From Pseudomonas neuropathica (GTDB lineage: Bacteria > Pseudomonadota > Gammaproteobacteria > Pseudomonadales > Pseudomonadaceae), in NCBI RefSeq assembly GCF_015461835.1, contig NZ_JACOPX010000013.1:1-64000 (forward strand): a DNA stretch of 64,000 nt, written 5' to 3'. Below are positions 53,366 through 61,437 of the stretch, piece by piece (position 1 is the stretch's first letter; every line of letters begins with the position of its first letter). Both the position numbers and the translations under genes were made by a program. Under the pieces are notes generated by a model that saw only the letters and a program-made list of their open reading frames with translations, searched no databases and was not told the origin of the DNA.

Positions 53366-53387
53366 AACAATGATAAACGATATTGTT
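53366..53387 (-). promoter_or_regulatory. Palindrome upstream of fbpA, candidate Fur site
   Basis: AACAAT-N10-ATTGTT, with ATGATAAACGATATTG inside, lies 37-58 bases before the fbpA start. It is an AT-rich, GATA-containing dyad reminiscent of a Fur box, but its match to the 19-base consensus is only partial. Confidence 0.35.
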
Positions 53388-53463
53388 TCTCAAGTGCGCC
53401 TTGCGGTGGGGCTGGCGTTTTGATAGGTGCGATGGTGATGGGGTTTCGGGAAGCCAGAAACGC

Positions 53464-53487
53464 AAAAACCCGCTTTCGCGGGTTTTT
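53464..53487 (-). terminator. Terminator of tRNA-Leu copy 1
   Basis: AAAAACCCGC-tttc-GCGGGTTTTT lies 34 bases beyond the CCA end of the minus-strand tRNA. The near-identical hairpin after copy 2 supports its assignment. Confidence 0.85.
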
Positions 53488-53520
53488 GTGAAATCCAAGG
53501 TCGTAACCTTGAATTTGAAT

Positions 53521-53607
53521 TGGTGCCCAGAAGAAGACTCGAACTTCCACGACCGTAAGGTCACCAGCACCTGAAGCTGGCGTGTCTACCAATTTCACCA
53601 TCTGGGC
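53521..53607 (-). tRNA. tRNA-Leu (CAG), copy 1
   Basis: An 87-base tRNA with encoded CCA. The acceptor stem is GCCCAGA/TCTGGGC with discriminator A. The anticodon stem-loop CCAGC-TTCAGGT-GCTGG gives anticodon CAG, and the long variable arm (TGGTGACCTTACGGTCG) is that of class II tRNAs. The T loop reads GTTCGAGTC. It is identical over its whole length to copy 2. Confidence 0.97.
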
Positions 53608-53642
53608 AATCATCGCTAGCGTTGCCGCTGTTGATGTGGCGC

Positions 53643-53671
53643 ACTATACGGAGCGCGTTTTGATCTGTAAA
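53643..53671 (-). promoter_or_regulatory. Promoter of tRNA-Leu copy 1
   Basis: On the minus strand TTTACA (53666-53671), 17 bases, then TATAGT (53643-53648), followed by a GC-rich GCGCC discriminator as expected for stable RNA genes. Confidence 0.8.
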
Positions 53672-53724
53672 CCCCTGATTTAATTTTAATAAATCAGTTT
53701 TAAGAAAAGCCGGGCTTAGAATGC

Positions 53725-53748
53725 AAAAAACCCGCTTTCGCGGGTTTT
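53725..53748 (-). terminator. Terminator of tRNA-Leu copy 2
   Basis: AAAAAACCCGC-tttc-GCGGGTTTT lies between the two tRNA genes, the same hairpin as after copy 1. Confidence 0.85.
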
Positions 53749-53787
53749 GTGTGAGCCTTGAAACTGATCTAGTCTCAAACTCGAAAT

Positions 53788-53874
53788 TGGTGCCCAGAAG
53801 AAGACTCGAACTTCCACGACCGTAAGGTCACCAGCACCTGAAGCTGGCGTGTCTACCAATTTCACCATCTGGGC
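53788..53874 (-). tRNA. tRNA-Leu (CAG), copy 2
   Basis: Sequence identical to the copy at 53521-53607, including the encoded CCA and the CAG anticodon. The two form a tandem repeat of about 267 bases that includes promoter and terminator. Confidence 0.97.
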
Positions 53875-53910
53875 AGTATCGTTAACGCTTGTGCGTCGTC
53901 GATGGCGCGC

Positions 53911-53939
53911 ACTATACGGAGCGTCTTTTTAACTGTAAA
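53911..53939 (-). promoter_or_regulatory. Promoter of tRNA-Leu copy 2
   Basis: TTTACA (53934-53939), 17-base spacer, TATAGT (53911-53916) on the minus strand. Both boxes and several discriminator bases are the same as in copy 1, while the spacer differs. Confidence 0.8.
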
Positions 53940-54100
53940 CCCCTGTCAGCAAAAAATATGATTTTTTTTACCGGCGGTGTTCAAAACGGCTTTCAAGCGA
54001 CGATACAGACCCTCATAAGGGCCTTATATAGTCGGAAATTTCCCGTTTCATGGCGCCTATGCCAAACTAACCCGCATATAGACAAGGTGAAAACTCTCTA

Positions 54101-56731
54101 ATGGCCGATTGGCAGTCCCTCGATCCCGAGGCCGCTCGTGAAGCGGAAAAATATGAAAACCCTATTCCTAGCCGCGAACTGATCCTGGCGCATCTCGCCG
54201 ATCGGGGCTCGCCGGCTGCCCGCGAGCAACTGGTGGAAGAGTTTGGTCTGACCACAGAAGATCAGATCGAAGCCCTGCGCCGCCGCCTTCGCGCCATGGA
54301 GCGCGACGCTCAACTGATCTACACCCGCCGCGGCACTTATGCGCCGGTCGACAAACTCGACCTGATACTCGGTCGCATCAGTGGTCACCGTGACGGTTTC
54401 GGCTTCCTGGTGCCGGACGACGGCAGCGACGACCTGTTCATGAGCCCCGCGCAAATGCGTCTGGTGTTCGATGGCGACCGTGCGCTGGCGCGTGTGTCCG
54501 GTCTCGACCGTCGCGGTCGCCGCGAAGGCGTGATCGTCGAAGTGGTGTCCCGTGCTCACGAAACCATCGTCGGCCGCTACTTTGAAGAGGGCGGCATCGG
54601 CTTCGTCGTCGCGGACAACCCGAAGATCCAGCAGGAAGTGCTGGTCACGCCGGGCCGCAACGCCAACGCGCAGATCGGTCAGTTCGTCGAGGTGAAAATC
54701 ACCCACTGGCCGACGCCGCGCTTCCAGCCGCAAGGCGACGTGGTTGAAGTGGTCGGCAACTATATGGCGCCGGGCATGGAAATCGATGTCGCCCTGCGCA
54801 CCTACGACATTCCGCACGTCTGGCCTGAAGCCGTTCTGAAAGAAGCGGCCAAGCTCAAGCCGGAAGTTGAGGAAAAGGACAAAGAGAAGCGCGTCGACCT
54901 GCGCCATTTGCCGTTCGTCACCATTGACGGCGAAGATGCCCGCGACTTCGACGATGCTGTTTACTGCGAAGCCAAGCCGGGCAAGCTGCGCCTGTTCTCC
55001 GGCGGCTGGAAGTTGTACGTGGCGATTGCTGACGTTTCCAGCTACGTGAAGATCGGTTCGGCGCTGGACAACGAAGCGCAGGTGCGCGGCAACTCGGTGT
55101 ACTTCCCTGAGCGCGTGGTGCCAATGCTGCCTGAGCAGCTGTCCAACGGCCTGTGCTCGCTGAATCCGCACGTCGATCGTCTGGCCATGGTTTGCGAGAT
55201 GACCATCTCCAAGTCCGGCGAAATGACCGACTACTGCTTCTATGAAGCGGTGATCCATTCCCACGCGCGTCTGACCTACAACAAAGTCAGTGCGATGCTG
55301 GAAACGCCGAAAGTCGCCGAAGCACGCAAACTGCGTGGTGAGTACACCGACGTCGTGCCTCACCTCAAGCAGCTTTATTCGCTGTACAAAGTGTTGCTGG
55401 CTGCCCGTCACGTGCGCGGCGCGATCGATTTCGAGACCCAGGAAACCCGGATCATCTTCGGTTCCGAGCGCAAGATTGCCGAAATCCGTCCGACCACCCG
55501 TAACGACGCGCACAAGCTGATCGAGGAATGCATGCTGGCGGCCAACGTGGCCACCGCCGAATTCCTCAAGAAGCACGAAATTCCTGCGCTGTACCGTGTC
55601 CACGACGGCCCGCCACCGGAGCGTCTGGAAAAACTGCGCGCCTTCCTTGGCGAACTCGGCCTGTCCCTGCACAAAGGCAAGGACGGTCCATCGCCGAAGG
55701 ATTATCAGGCGTTGCTGGCAAGCATCAAGGATCGTCCGGATTTCCACCTGATCCAGACCGTGATGCTGCGCTCGCTCAGTCAAGCGGTGTACAGCGCTGA
55801 CAATCAGGGCCACTTCGGCCTGAATTACGAAGCCTATACCCACTTCACTTCGCCAATCCGTCGCTACCCGGACCTGCTGACGCACCGCGCGATCCGCAGC
55901 GTAATCCATTCGAAACAGGACACTCCGCACGTTCGCCGTGCCGGGGCAATGACCATTCCGAAGGCGCGCATCTATCCGTACGACGAGGCGGCGCTGGAGC
56001 AGCTCGGCGAGCAGTGCTCGATGAGCGAACGCCGTGCCGACGAAGCGACCCGCGACGTGGTGAACTGGCTCAAGTGCGAGTTCATGAAGGACCGCGTGGG
56101 CGAGTCGTTCCCGGGTGTGATCACTGCGGTCACCGGTTTTGGCCTGTTCGTTGAGCTGACCGATATCTACGTCGAAGGTCTGGTCCACGTCACGGCGCTA
56201 CCGGGCGATTACTACCACTTCGATCCTGTGCATCACCGCCTGGCGGGCGAGCGCACCGGTCGCAGCTTCCGTCTTGGCGATACCGTTGAAGTGCGCGTCA
56301 TGCGCGTTGACCTCGACGAGCGCAAGATCGACTTCGAGATGGCCGAAAAAACCATCAGCGCACCGATCGGTCGCAAAAAACGTGGCGCTGAAACCGCTGC
56401 TCCGGCGGCCAAGGTTGCGGAAGAAAAGGCTCCGGCTAAATCCGCCAGCCGTCGTCCAGCCAAGGAAAAAGCGGCTGAAGCCTATCGTCCAAGCGACGCC
56501 GTGGCGAAGAATGCCGAGCTGCGCAAAAGCCGTGAAATGAAGAAGGCTCTGCTTTCTGACGCTAAAAACGGTGGTAAAGCGGCGTCCGGGGGAAAGACCG
56601 GACGGTCGGCGCCTGAAAAGGCCTCCGGCGGCAAGCCAGCGAAACCGAGCAAACACCGTAAGGGGCCGCCAAAAGCGGGCTCCGCTCCAGCCAAAAGTGG
56701 CGGGGCACGTAAACCGAAGGCGAAGTCATGA
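54101..56731 (+). CDS. rnr: Ribonuclease R
   Basis: An 876-residue processive 3'-5' exoribonuclease able to degrade structured RNA. Order of parts: a helix-turn-helix-like N-terminus (EQLVEEFGLTTEDQIEALRRRLRAM), two cold-shock domains (GRISGHRDGFGFLVPD), and the RNB catalytic domain with the metal-binding DGEDARDFDDAVYCE near residue 280. An S1 domain follows (FPGVITAVTGFGLFVEL) near residue 670, then a Lys/Ala-rich basic tail of about 130 residues. The stop overlaps rlmB by four bases (ATGA), so the two are translationally coupled. Confidence 0.97.
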   Translation: MADWQSLDPEAAREAEKYENPIPSRELILAHLADRGSPAAREQLVEEFGLTTEDQIEALRRRLRAMERDAQLIYTRRGTYAPVDKLDLILGRISGHRDGFGFLVPDDGSDDLFMSPAQMRLVFDGDRALARVSGLDRRGRREGVIVEVVSRAHETIVGRYFEEGGIGFVVADNPKIQQEVLVTPGRNANAQIGQFVEVKITHWPTPRFQPQGDVVEVVGNYMAPGMEIDVALRTYDIPHVWPEAVLKEAAKLKPEVEEKDKEKRVDLRHLPFVTIDGEDARDFDDAVYCEAKPGKLRLFSGGWKLYVAIADVSSYVKIGSALDNEAQVRGNSVYFPERVVPMLPEQLSNGLCSLNPHVDRLAMVCEMTISKSGEMTDYCFYEAVIHSHARLTYNKVSAMLETPKVAEARKLRGEYTDVVPHLKQLYSLYKVLLAARHVRGAIDFETQETRIIFGSERKIAEIRPTTRNDAHKLIEECMLAANVATAEFLKKHEIPALYRVHDGPPPERLEKLRAFLGELGLSLHKGKDGPSPKDYQALLASIKDRPDFHLIQTVMLRSLSQAVYSADNQGHFGLNYEAYTHFTSPIRRYPDLLTHRAIRSVIHSKQDTPHVRRAGAMTIPKARIYPYDEAALEQLGEQCSMSERRADEATRDVVNWLKCEFMKDRVGESFPGVITAVTGFGLFVELTDIYVEGLVHVTALPGDYYHFDPVHHRLAGERTGRSFRLGDTVEVRVMRVDLDERKIDFEMAEKTISAPIGRKKRGAETAAPAAKVAEEKAPAKSASRRPAKEKAAEAYRPSDAVAKNAELRKSREMKKALLSDAKNGGKAASGGKTGRSAPEKASGGKPAKPSKHRKGPPKAGSAPAKSGGARKPKAKS

Positions 56732-57495
56732 GTCAGTTGGAAAAAATCTACGGCGTTCACGCGGTAGAAGCGTTGCTGCGTCACCACCCGAAGCGCGTCA
56801 AGCAGATCTGGCTGGCGGAAAGCCGCAACGATCCGCGCGTGCAGACCCTGGTTGAGCTGGCCAACGAAAACCGTGTTCAGGTCGGCCAGGCCGAGCGTCG
56901 CGAAATGGACGCGTGGGTTGAAGGCGTGCACCAGGGCGTGGTCGCGGAAGTGAGCCCGAGCCAGGTCTGGGGCGAAGCGATGCTCGACGAATTGCTCGAT
57001 CGCACCGAAGGCGCACCGCTGTTGCTGGTGCTCGACGGTGTGACCGATCCGCACAACCTCGGCGCCTGCCTGCGTTCGGCGGATGCGGCCGGTGCGCTCG
57101 CGGTGATCGTGCCGAAAGACAAATCGGCGACCCTGACGCCGGTCGTGCGTAAAGTCGCTTGCGGCGCGGCAGAAGTGATTCCATTGGTTGCCGTGACCAA
57201 CCTCGCTCGCACCCTGGAAAAACTTCAGCAGCGCGGTCTGTGGATTGTCGGTACTGCGGGGGAGGCTGAGGTCAGCATCTACGACCAGGATCTGACCGGC
57301 CCGACCATCCTGATCATGGGCGCCGAAGGCAAAGGCATGCGTCGCCTGACCCGCGAGCACTGCGACTATCTGGTGAAGCTGCCGATGGCCGGTAGCGTCA
57401 GCAGCCTCAACGTGTCGGTTGCGACGGGCGTGTGCCTGTTCGAAGCGCAGCGTCAGCGCGGTGCAAAAGCCAAGGCTACTGCCAAGAAATCCTGA
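56728..57495 (+). CDS. rlmB: 23S rRNA (guanosine-2'-O-)-methyltransferase RlmB
   Basis: A 255-residue SPOUT methyltransferase that makes Gm2251 in the 23S peptidyl-transferase centre. The N-terminal substrate-binding domain starts with EKIYGVHAVEALLRHHPKRV. SpoU motif 1 is DPHNLGACLRSADAAG near residue 113, motif 2 is GAEGKGMRRL and motif 3 is LPMAGSVSSLNVSVATGV with the knot. The position directly after rnr is conserved. Confidence 0.97.
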   Translation: MSQLEKIYGVHAVEALLRHHPKRVKQIWLAESRNDPRVQTLVELANENRVQVGQAERREMDAWVEGVHQGVVAEVSPSQVWGEAMLDELLDRTEGAPLLLVLDGVTDPHNLGACLRSADAAGALAVIVPKDKSATLTPVVRKVACGAAEVIPLVAVTNLARTLEKLQQRGLWIVGTAGEAEVSIYDQDLTGPTILIMGAEGKGMRRLTREHCDYLVKLPMAGSVSSLNVSVATGVCLFEAQRQRGAKAKATAKKS

Positions 57496-57510
57496 TCTGC
57501 TGCACATCCC

Positions 57511-57603
57511 TTGTAGGAGTGAGCCTGCTCGCGATAGCGGTGCAACATTCAGCATCAAAGTTGAATGTTGCCCCCTCATCGCGAGCAGGTTCACTCCTGC
57601 ATT
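57511..57603. repeat. Paired REP-like palindromes with an inner inverted repeat
   Basis: TAGGAGTGAGCCTGCTCGCGAT and its near inverse ATCGCGAGCAGGTTCACTCCTG flank a second inverted repeat, CAACATTCA/TGAATGTTG (57542-57570). It lies just after rlmB and could fold into one long hairpin in the transcript. Together with the rpsF promoter it fills the gap 57496-57801. Confidence 0.8.
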
Positions 57604-57654
57604 GTTTTGTGGGAAGGCGAAGATCGGTGATTGTTCAAATAATCACCAATTGCC

Positions 57655-57683
57655 TTGCACCTCCTCTGTCCCTTCTCTACAAT
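57655..57683 (+). promoter_or_regulatory. Sigma-70 promoter of the rpsF operon
   Basis: TTGCAC (57655-57660), 17 bases, TACAAT (57678-57683), followed by a GC-rich TGCGCCCC stretch typical of growth-rate-controlled ribosomal promoters. It leaves a 5' leader of about 110 bases. Confidence 0.7.
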
Positions 57684-57754
57684 TGCGCCCCTTGCTGTGA
57701 CGGCAGGCACGCATGTGCCCCGCGCCAGCAAGTTCATAAGTGTCATTCACTCCT

Positions 57755-57800
57755 TGTCTGACCGTTTTTGAGCGGCAGGCTACAACCCGTAAGGAGCATT
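57755..57800 (+). promoter_or_regulatory. Candidate S6:S18 autoregulatory leader of rpsF
   Basis: The leader end ACCGTTTTTGAGCGGCAGGCTACAA-CCCGTAAGGAG, immediately before rpsF, resembles the structured rpsF leader bound by the S6:S18 complex in many bacteria, in which a CCG bulge mimics the rRNA site. Assignment rests on pattern recognition only. Confidence 0.45.
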
Positions 57801-57801
57801 C

Positions 57802-58221
57802 ATGCGTCATTACGAAATCATCTTTTTGGTCCACCCGGATCAAAGCGAGCAAGTCGGCGGCATGGTTGAGCGTTACACCAAGCTGATCGAAGAAGACGGC
57901 GGCAAAATCCACCGTCTGGAAGATTGGGGCCGTCGTCAACTGGCCTACGCAATCAACAATGTTCACAAGGCTCACTACGTGATGCTGAACGTTGAGTGCA
58001 CTGGCAAGGCCCTGGCCGAGCTGGAAGACAACTTCCGCTACAACGATGCAGTGATCCGTAACCTGGTCATCCGTCGCGACGAAGCCGTTACCGGCCAGTC
58101 CGAGATGCTCAAGGCTGAAGAAAACCGCAGTGAGCGCCGTGAGCGTCGCGATCGTCCTGAGCACGAAGGCGCTGAAAGCGCTGAAGGCGAAGAGAACGAC
58201 AGCGATAACGCTGACGAGTAA
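57802..58221 (+). CDS. rpsF: 30S ribosomal protein S6
   Basis: A 139-residue S6. MRHYEIIFLVHPDQSEQV and DWGRRQLAYAINNVHKAHYVMLN are the ferredoxin-like core that binds S18. The C-terminal tail after about residue 100 is long and acidic (EGAESAEGEENDSD), usual for gamma-proteobacteria. The start has TAAGGAG 7 bases upstream. First gene of rpsF-rpsR-DUF2232-rplI. Confidence 0.98.
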   Translation: MRHYEIIFLVHPDQSEQVGGMVERYTKLIEEDGGKIHRLEDWGRRQLAYAINNVHKAHYVMLNVECTGKALAELEDNFRYNDAVIRNLVIRRDEAVTGQSEMLKAEENRSERRERRDRPEHEGAESAEGEENDSDNADE

Positions 58222-58250
58222 TCCACGGACCTTATTAAGGAGCCTATCAA

Positions 58251-58481
58251 ATGGCACGTTTCTTCCGTCGTCGTAAATTCTGCCGTTTCACCGCTGAAGA
58301 CGTGAAAGAGATCGATTACAAAGATCTCAACACTCTGAAAGCCTACGTATCCGAGACCGGCAAAATCGTTCCAAGCCGCATCACCGGTACCAAAGCTCGT
58401 TATCAGCGTCAGCTGGCCACCGCTATCAAGCGCGCCCGCTTCCTGGCCCTGCTGGCCTACACCGACAGCCACGGCCGCTGA
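58251..58481 (+). CDS. rpsR: 30S ribosomal protein S18
   Basis: A 76-residue S18 that pairs with S6 in the 30S platform. The [21 protein letters not shown] start and [22 protein letters not shown] core are fully typical. AAGGAG precedes the start. It is 29 bases after rpsF and co-transcribed. Confidence 0.99.
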
Positions 58482-58517
58482 GACCGGGCAGTCGACAAGT
58501 AGCAAAGGATTGAATGC

Positions 58518-59411
58518 ATGCGTGCCTTAGCTGAGTTCATCATGCGAGGCCGTATGCAGGCCACTCTCGTGGTGGCCGGATGTGCAACATTGCCGTTGTT
58601 GTATTGGTTGGGTGCTGCCGCGGGGAGCCTTGTGCTGCTGCGGCGCGGACTGACGGACGCCCTGGGTGTTCTGTCTCTGGGGCTGCTGCCGGCGTTGATC
58701 TGGTGGCTGTATGCCGATGACCCACGGGCACTTCTGGTGCTGCTGGGGTCTTCGGGGCTTGCGTTGGTTTTGCGCGCAAGTGAATCCTGGGTCCGCACGC
58801 TGCTGGTCAGCGTAGTGATTGGAGTGGTTTTTTCAGTGGTGCTCGGGGCGGCGTTTGCGGCCCAGATCGAGATGCTCGCGCAGGCCTTGATAAAGGTCAT
58901 GCCGGCGCTTCTTGGTGAGACTTACAAGCAATTGTCGGTCGATGAGCAAGCGCGTTTCGCGTCCCTGATTGCACCGGTCCTGACCGGACTGATTGCGGCT
59001 TTGTTGCAGATCGTCAGCGTGCTGAGCCTGATTGTCGGGCGGCATTGGCAGGCGTTGTTGTACAACCCGGGTGGTTTTGGTCGCGAGTTTCGCGCCATCC
59101 GGATCCCGCTGGGGCCGGCGATGTTGCTGCTGGCGTTGATGCTTCTGGGCCCGAATCTCGGTGCACAGATGGCCATGTTGACGCCGTTGTGCAGTGTACC
59201 GTTGGTGTTCGCCGGACTCGCCCTGATTCACGGGCTGGTCGGGCAGAAGCGACTGGCCGGTTTCTGGCTGGTGGGGTTGTACGTCACGCTGCTGTTGTTC
59301 ATGCAGCTGATCTATCCGTTGCTCGTGGTTCTGGCCATTGTCGACAGCCTGATTGATTTTCGCGGTCGTCACGTGTCGAAAGACACCGATAACGCGAACG
59401 GTGAAGGTTAA
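58518..59411 (+). CDS. DUF2232-type inner-membrane protein
   Basis: A 297-residue protein with about eight hydrophobic helices and a short charged C-terminus. It stands between rpsR and rplI, where pseudomonads carry a DUF2232/YybS-like membrane protein. No functional residues can be pointed out. The possible earlier in-frame Met choices do not matter much: the first Met has AAAGGA upstream. Its function is unknown; the ribosomal operon context only says it is expressed with growth. Confidence 0.75.
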   Translation: MRALAEFIMRGRMQATLVVAGCATLPLLYWLGAAAGSLVLLRRGLTDALGVLSLGLLPALIWWLYADDPRALLVLLGSSGLALVLRASESWVRTLLVSVVIGVVFSVVLGAAFAAQIEMLAQALIKVMPALLGETYKQLSVDEQARFASLIAPVLTGLIAALLQIVSVLSLIVGRHWQALLYNPGGFGREFRAIRIPLGPAMLLLALMLLGPNLGAQMAMLTPLCSVPLVFAGLALIHGLVGQKRLAGFWLVGLYVTLLLFMQLIYPLLVVLAIVDSLIDFRGRHVSKDTDNANGEG

Positions 59412-59430
59412 AAGTTAAGAGGATTTCCAC

Positions 59431-59877
59431 ATGCAACTGATCCTTCTGGAAAAAATCGCCAACCTGGGCAACCTGGGCGACAAAGTAAACGTTAAGGCCG
59501 GTTACGGCCGTAACTACCTGCTGCCTTTCGGCAAAGCTACCGCTGCAACTGCTGCCAACCTGGCTGCGTTTGAAGAGCGTCGTGCTGAGCTGGAAAAAGC
59601 TGCCGCAGACCGTAAAGCATCGGCTGAAAGCCGTGCTGCCCAACTGGCCGAGCTGGAAGTGACCATCACTGCCACCGCTGGCGACGAAGGCAAGCTGTTC
59701 GGTTCGATCGGTACTCACGACATCGCTGACGCACTGACCGCCTCCGGCGTTGAAGTTGCGAAGAGCGAAGTTCGTCTGCCGAACGGCACCATCCGCAACG
59801 TGGGTGAATTCGACGTGGCTGTGCACCTGCACGCCGAAGTTGAAGCCACCGTACGCGTTGTCGTGGTAGCAGCTTAA
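59431..59877 (+). CDS. rplI: 50S ribosomal protein L9
   Basis: A 148-residue L9. The N-terminal domain MQLILLEKIANLGNLGDKVNVKAGYGRNYLLP binds 23S rRNA, a long connecting helix follows (AAFEERRAELEKAAADRKA), and the C-terminal domain has GKLFGSIGTHDIADAL. AGAGGA lies 9 bases upstream. Last gene of the ribosomal operon; a terminator follows. Confidence 0.98.
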   Translation: MQLILLEKIANLGNLGDKVNVKAGYGRNYLLPFGKATAATAANLAAFEERRAELEKAAADRKASAESRAAQLAELEVTITATAGDEGKLFGSIGTHDIADALTASGVEVAKSEVRLPNGTIRNVGEFDVAVHLHAEVEATVRVVVVAA

Positions 59878-59923
59878 GTAACACCTGATCGGCTGGCGGC
59901 TTGCCCGTCAGACGGTTAACATC

Positions 59924-59958
59924 GGGCACGATCCTGTTTACAGGTCGTGCCCTTTGTC
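59924..59958 (+). terminator. Terminator of the rpsF-rplI operon
   Basis: GGGCACGA/TCGTGCCC with a 13-base loop, followed by TTTGTCTTT, lies 47 bases after rplI and 40 before dnaB. Confidence 0.75.
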
Positions 59959-59997
59959 TTTCTGAACTCCCTGTTTTTCCAAATTACACAAGTGGCC

Positions 59998-61395
59998 ATG
60001 AACGACATCTCCGCTCCCGAGCAATACGATCTGCAAACCGCTGCCCTGAAGGTGCCGCCGCATTCCATCGAGGCCGAACAGGCTGTACTCGGTGGTCTGA
60101 TGCTGGACAACAACGCCTGGGAACGTGTGCTCGATCAAGTCTCCGACGGCGATTTCTATCGACATGACCACCGTCTGATTTTCCGTGCGATCGCCAAGCT
60201 GGCCGATCAGAACATGCCGATCGACGTGGTGACCCTGTCTGAACAACTGGACAAGGAAGGCCAGACCTCGCAGGTCGGTGGCCTCGGTTACCTCGGTGAA
60301 CTGGCGAAAAACACACCGTCCGTCGCCAACATCAAGGCCTATGCGCAGATCGTTCGTGAGCGAGCGACGTTGCGCCAGTTGATCGGCATCAGCACCGAAA
60401 TCGCCGACAGCGCCTTCAACCCCGAAGGCCGCACCGCCGCCGAGATTCTCGACGAAGCCGAACGCCAGATCTTCCAGATTGCCGAGGCCCGGCCAAAAAC
60501 CGGCGGCCCGGTGGGTGTGAACGATTTGCTGACCAAGGCCATCGACCGCATCGACACCCTGTTCAACACCGACAACGCCATCACCGGCCTGTCCACCGGC
60601 TACACCGACCTCGACGAGAAGACCAGCGGCCTGCAGCCGTCCGACTTGATCATCGTTGCCGGCCGTCCGTCGATGGGTAAAACCACCTTTGCGATGAACC
60701 TGGTGGAAAACGCCGTGTTGCGCAGCGAGAAGGCGGTTCTGGTGTACTCCCTCGAGATGCCAGGCGAATCGCTGATCATGCGTATGCTCTCCTCGCTTGG
60801 GCGCATCGACCAGACCAAAGTGCGTTCCGGCCAATTGGAAGACGATGACTGGCCGCGCCTGACTTCGGCGGTCAACCTGCTCAACGACCGCAAGCTGTTC
60901 ATCGATGACACTGCCGGCATCAGTCCGTCGGAAATGCGTGCGCGGACCCGGCGTCTGGTGCGTGAACACGGTGACGTCGGCCTGATCATGATCGACTACC
61001 TGCAACTGATGCAGATCCCCGGTTCCAGTGGTGACAACCGCACCAACGAAATTTCCGAAATCTCGCGATCCCTGAAAGCGCTGGCCAAGGAATTCAACTG
61101 CCCGGTGGTGGCGCTGTCGCAGCTCAACCGTTCCCTCGAACAGCGTCCCAACAAGCGCCCGGTGAACTCCGACTTGCGCGAATCCGGAGCGATCGAGCAG
61201 GACGCCGACGTGATCATGTTCGTGTACCGCGACGAGGTCTATCACCCCGAAACCGAGCACAAGGGCATCGCCGAAATCATCATCGGCAAGCAGCGTAACG
61301 GCCCGATCGGTTTTATCCGCCTGGCGTTTATCGGCAAGTACACCCGCTTCGAAAACCTCGCACCGGGCAGTTACAACTTCGACGACGACGAGTGA
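59998..61395 (+). CDS. dnaB: Replicative DNA helicase DnaB
   Basis: A 465-residue hexameric 5'-3' helicase of the replication fork. The N-terminal domain that contacts DnaG has PPHSIEAEQAVLGGLMLDN. The RecA-like domain starts with GLSTGYTDLDEKTSGLQPSDLIIVAGRPSMGKTTF-type sequence, where GRPSMGKTT is Walker A near residue 220. Walker B is GLIMIDYLQLM and the arginine-finger region lies near QRNGPIGF. The start at 59998 (MNDISAPEQYD) is the family one; the earlier ATG at 59947 overlaps the terminator. Confidence 0.98.
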   Translation: MNDISAPEQYDLQTAALKVPPHSIEAEQAVLGGLMLDNNAWERVLDQVSDGDFYRHDHRLIFRAIAKLADQNMPIDVVTLSEQLDKEGQTSQVGGLGYLGELAKNTPSVANIKAYAQIVRERATLRQLIGISTEIADSAFNPEGRTAAEILDEAERQIFQIAEARPKTGGPVGVNDLLTKAIDRIDTLFNTDNAITGLSTGYTDLDEKTSGLQPSDLIIVAGRPSMGKTTFAMNLVENAVLRSEKAVLVYSLEMPGESLIMRMLSSLGRIDQTKVRSGQLEDDDWPRLTSAVNLLNDRKLFIDDTAGISPSEMRARTRRLVREHGDVGLIMIDYLQLMQIPGSSGDNRTNEISEISRSLKALAKEFNCPVVALSQLNRSLEQRPNKRPVNSDLRESGAIEQDADVIMFVYRDEVYHPETEHKGIAEIIIGKQRNGPIGFIRLAFIGKYTRFENLAPGSYNFDDDE

Positions 61396-61423
61396 CAGCA
61401 GGCCGAAGTTCATCGGCCTGCTG
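61396..61423. terminator. Bidirectional hairpin between dnaB and the NEL gene
   Basis: An 11-bp perfect stem CAGCAGGCCGA/TCGGCCTGCTG with a 6-base loop, directly after the dnaB stop and 15 bases beyond the end of the minus-strand gene. No T run, so termination strength is uncertain. Confidence 0.55.
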
Positions 61424-61437
61424 CGACGCTGTATCGA

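Noticed and set aside
54098..56188. A 696-codon minus-strand frame opposite rnr.
   Set aside because: The plus-strand frame encodes a complete RNase R with all domains; the opposite frame has no motif.
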